A stretch of 64,000 nt of DNA, from the NCBI GenBank assembly GCA_902806595.1, contig CADCXC010000008.1, positions 186,001-250,000 of the forward strand, read 5' to 3'. Of the stretch, positions 63,215-64,000 are shown in pieces. The stretch's first letter is position 1; each line of letters begins with the position of its first letter. This DNA comes from Pyrenopolyporus hunteri. Taxonomy: Eukaryota; Ascomycota; Sordariomycetes; Xylariales; Hypoxylaceae. Under the pieces are notes generated by a model. It had not been told where the DNA came from and ran no database searches. It saw only the letters and a list, made by a program, of their open reading frames with translations. The translations under genes were made by a program, and so were the position numbers.

Positions 63215-64000
63215 ATGGTTGAGGCCTTAAAGTTCGACCGTGTTTTCGGTCCTCTGGATCCGTTCCCCTACGATCGGCCCTTTGTCCAACACCTCGAGGC
63301 CTCTCGTCGGAGTCTTGAGGGTTCTCTGTTTATTGACCGGGTCATGAAAGTCCTCAACCTGTCGAAAGGTATATCTCCGAAACGATTATGCTATCTGTTA
63401 TACTACCCGTTACGCCCAACCGCGTCGTGGTGCTAATTTTGCTTCTACGTGTAGCTGCCGGACATTACCCTCCCAAGAATAGCGGCGCGCTTCGGCAGCT
63501 CTACGAACAAATCTGCGAGAGCAAGAGCGCCGGCGTTTACCACAAGTTCTCGGTGGTCTATTATTTGTTGCTCGACGTCGACGACCGGAATGGGAGCAGC
63601 CGGGCTGAATCCTATTCGCAACGGAGTAGCTTGCCCAAAAAGTACAAGATCTTCATGAAAGGCTTGTGGCATATGGACGCGCTACAGTTCGACCTCGCAT
63701 TGCAGTATCTTACACATCCCTCGCTTGAACCCGACTTTGTCGACGACATCATCACCATACTCGTCCGCCACTCCAAGGACGGCGATTACAGTCTACCCCT
63801 TGCCTATTACCATTCCGTCCAGCCTATCATCCAATCGCCGAGCGCGCTGGGGCTCCTATTCGATGCCCTTGCGCGATCCAGCGTTATCGACGCCTTCCAA
63901 TTCTCGCGATCGCATGCCGATTTCATGCGGCGACAACTATTCAACCGCCTTGTCCTATCTGTGCTAGAGTCCGCAAACAGCGACCACTCCGCTGAGAGAG
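63215..64000 (+). CDS. ELYS-like nuclear pore protein (5' part, cut by the window edge)
   Basis: Exon 1 is 63215-63368 and exon 2 starts at 63455; the 86-nt intron runs GTATAT to GTAG with a CTAAT branch, phase 1. About 230 residues are visible. After VFGPLDPFPYDRPFV the protein becomes helical: ALRQLYEQICESKSAGVYHKFSVVYYLLLD, LPKKYKIFMKGLWHMDALQFDLALQYLTHPSLEPDFVDDII, and SVQPIIQSPSALGLLFDALA. This matches the ELYS-like domain of fungal nucleoporins (fission yeast Ely5), which attach to the Nup84/Nup107 ring. The middle and C-terminus (often an AT-hook) lie outside the window. It is divergent from SMC4. Confidence 0.8.

Noticed and set aside
1..64000. A CRISPR array, phage, integron or biosynthetic gene cluster
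   Set aside because: No regularly spaced repeats, no integrase, PKS, NRPS or terpene synthase features were seen; gene structure is eukaryotic throughout.

Overview
The window is nuclear DNA of a filamentous ascomycete (Pezizomycotina, probably Sordariomycetes). The evidence is short introns (about 50-145 nt) with GT/AG ends and CTAAC, CTGAC or CTAAT branch sites, fungus-specific families (HET, DUF6594, PTH11-like rhodopsin domain, two-domain CVNH) and an intergenic space full of TAGG/TAGGTACCTA motifs. I see no bacterial operons, CRISPR arrays, rRNA or organellar sequence.

Layout. 1-5.5 kb: 3' end of VPS41 (HOPS tether), an arylamine N-acetyltransferase, a HET-domain gene, and a three-exon LITAF-domain gene convergent with HET. 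5.5-8.3 kb: a decayed stretch with a pseudogene whose four in-frame stops are all explicable as CpA-to-TpA changes (RIP-like) and an opposite-strand open frame abutting it. 8.3-19 kb: DEDDh exonuclease, DUF6594 membrane protein, mitochondrial GatB, glyoxalase-like protein, J-domain protein. 19-27 kb: a 0.5 kb TIR element, then the DEAD-box genes DHH1 and an MSS116-type mitochondrial helicase. 28.8-36.3 kb: PTH11-like receptor, 4 kb without a clear gene, then a five-exon tandem CVNH protein with a glycine zipper. 37.5-45.5 kb: dense housekeeping genes (AMSH-type deubiquitinase, prefoldin 6, VPS4, NOP56 with a GC-AG intron). 47-54 kb: OYE-type flavin oxidoreductase, F-box-like protein, GH18 chitinase. 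54.7-64 kb: divergent ribosomal genes (ubiquitin-eS31 and eS26), an intron-containing tRNA-Ala, condensin SMC4, and the start of an ELYS-like nucleoporin gene cut by the window edge.

How genes relate. The genes are individually transcribed; no metabolic cluster is visible. Four act in endosome/vacuole or ESCRT biology (VPS41, LITAF, AMSH-like, VPS4), with AMSH-like and VPS4 only about 2.3 kb apart. Another group serves translation and RNA (GatB, DHH1, MSS116-like, NOP56, eS31, eS26, tRNA-Ala). The HET and CVNH genes and the decayed 5.5-8.3 kb stretch are the accessory-looking parts. Prefoldin 6, and LITAF as a joined gene, only appear after splicing by eye. Exon junctions were read from splice motifs, reading phase and family fit; no alignment was run.
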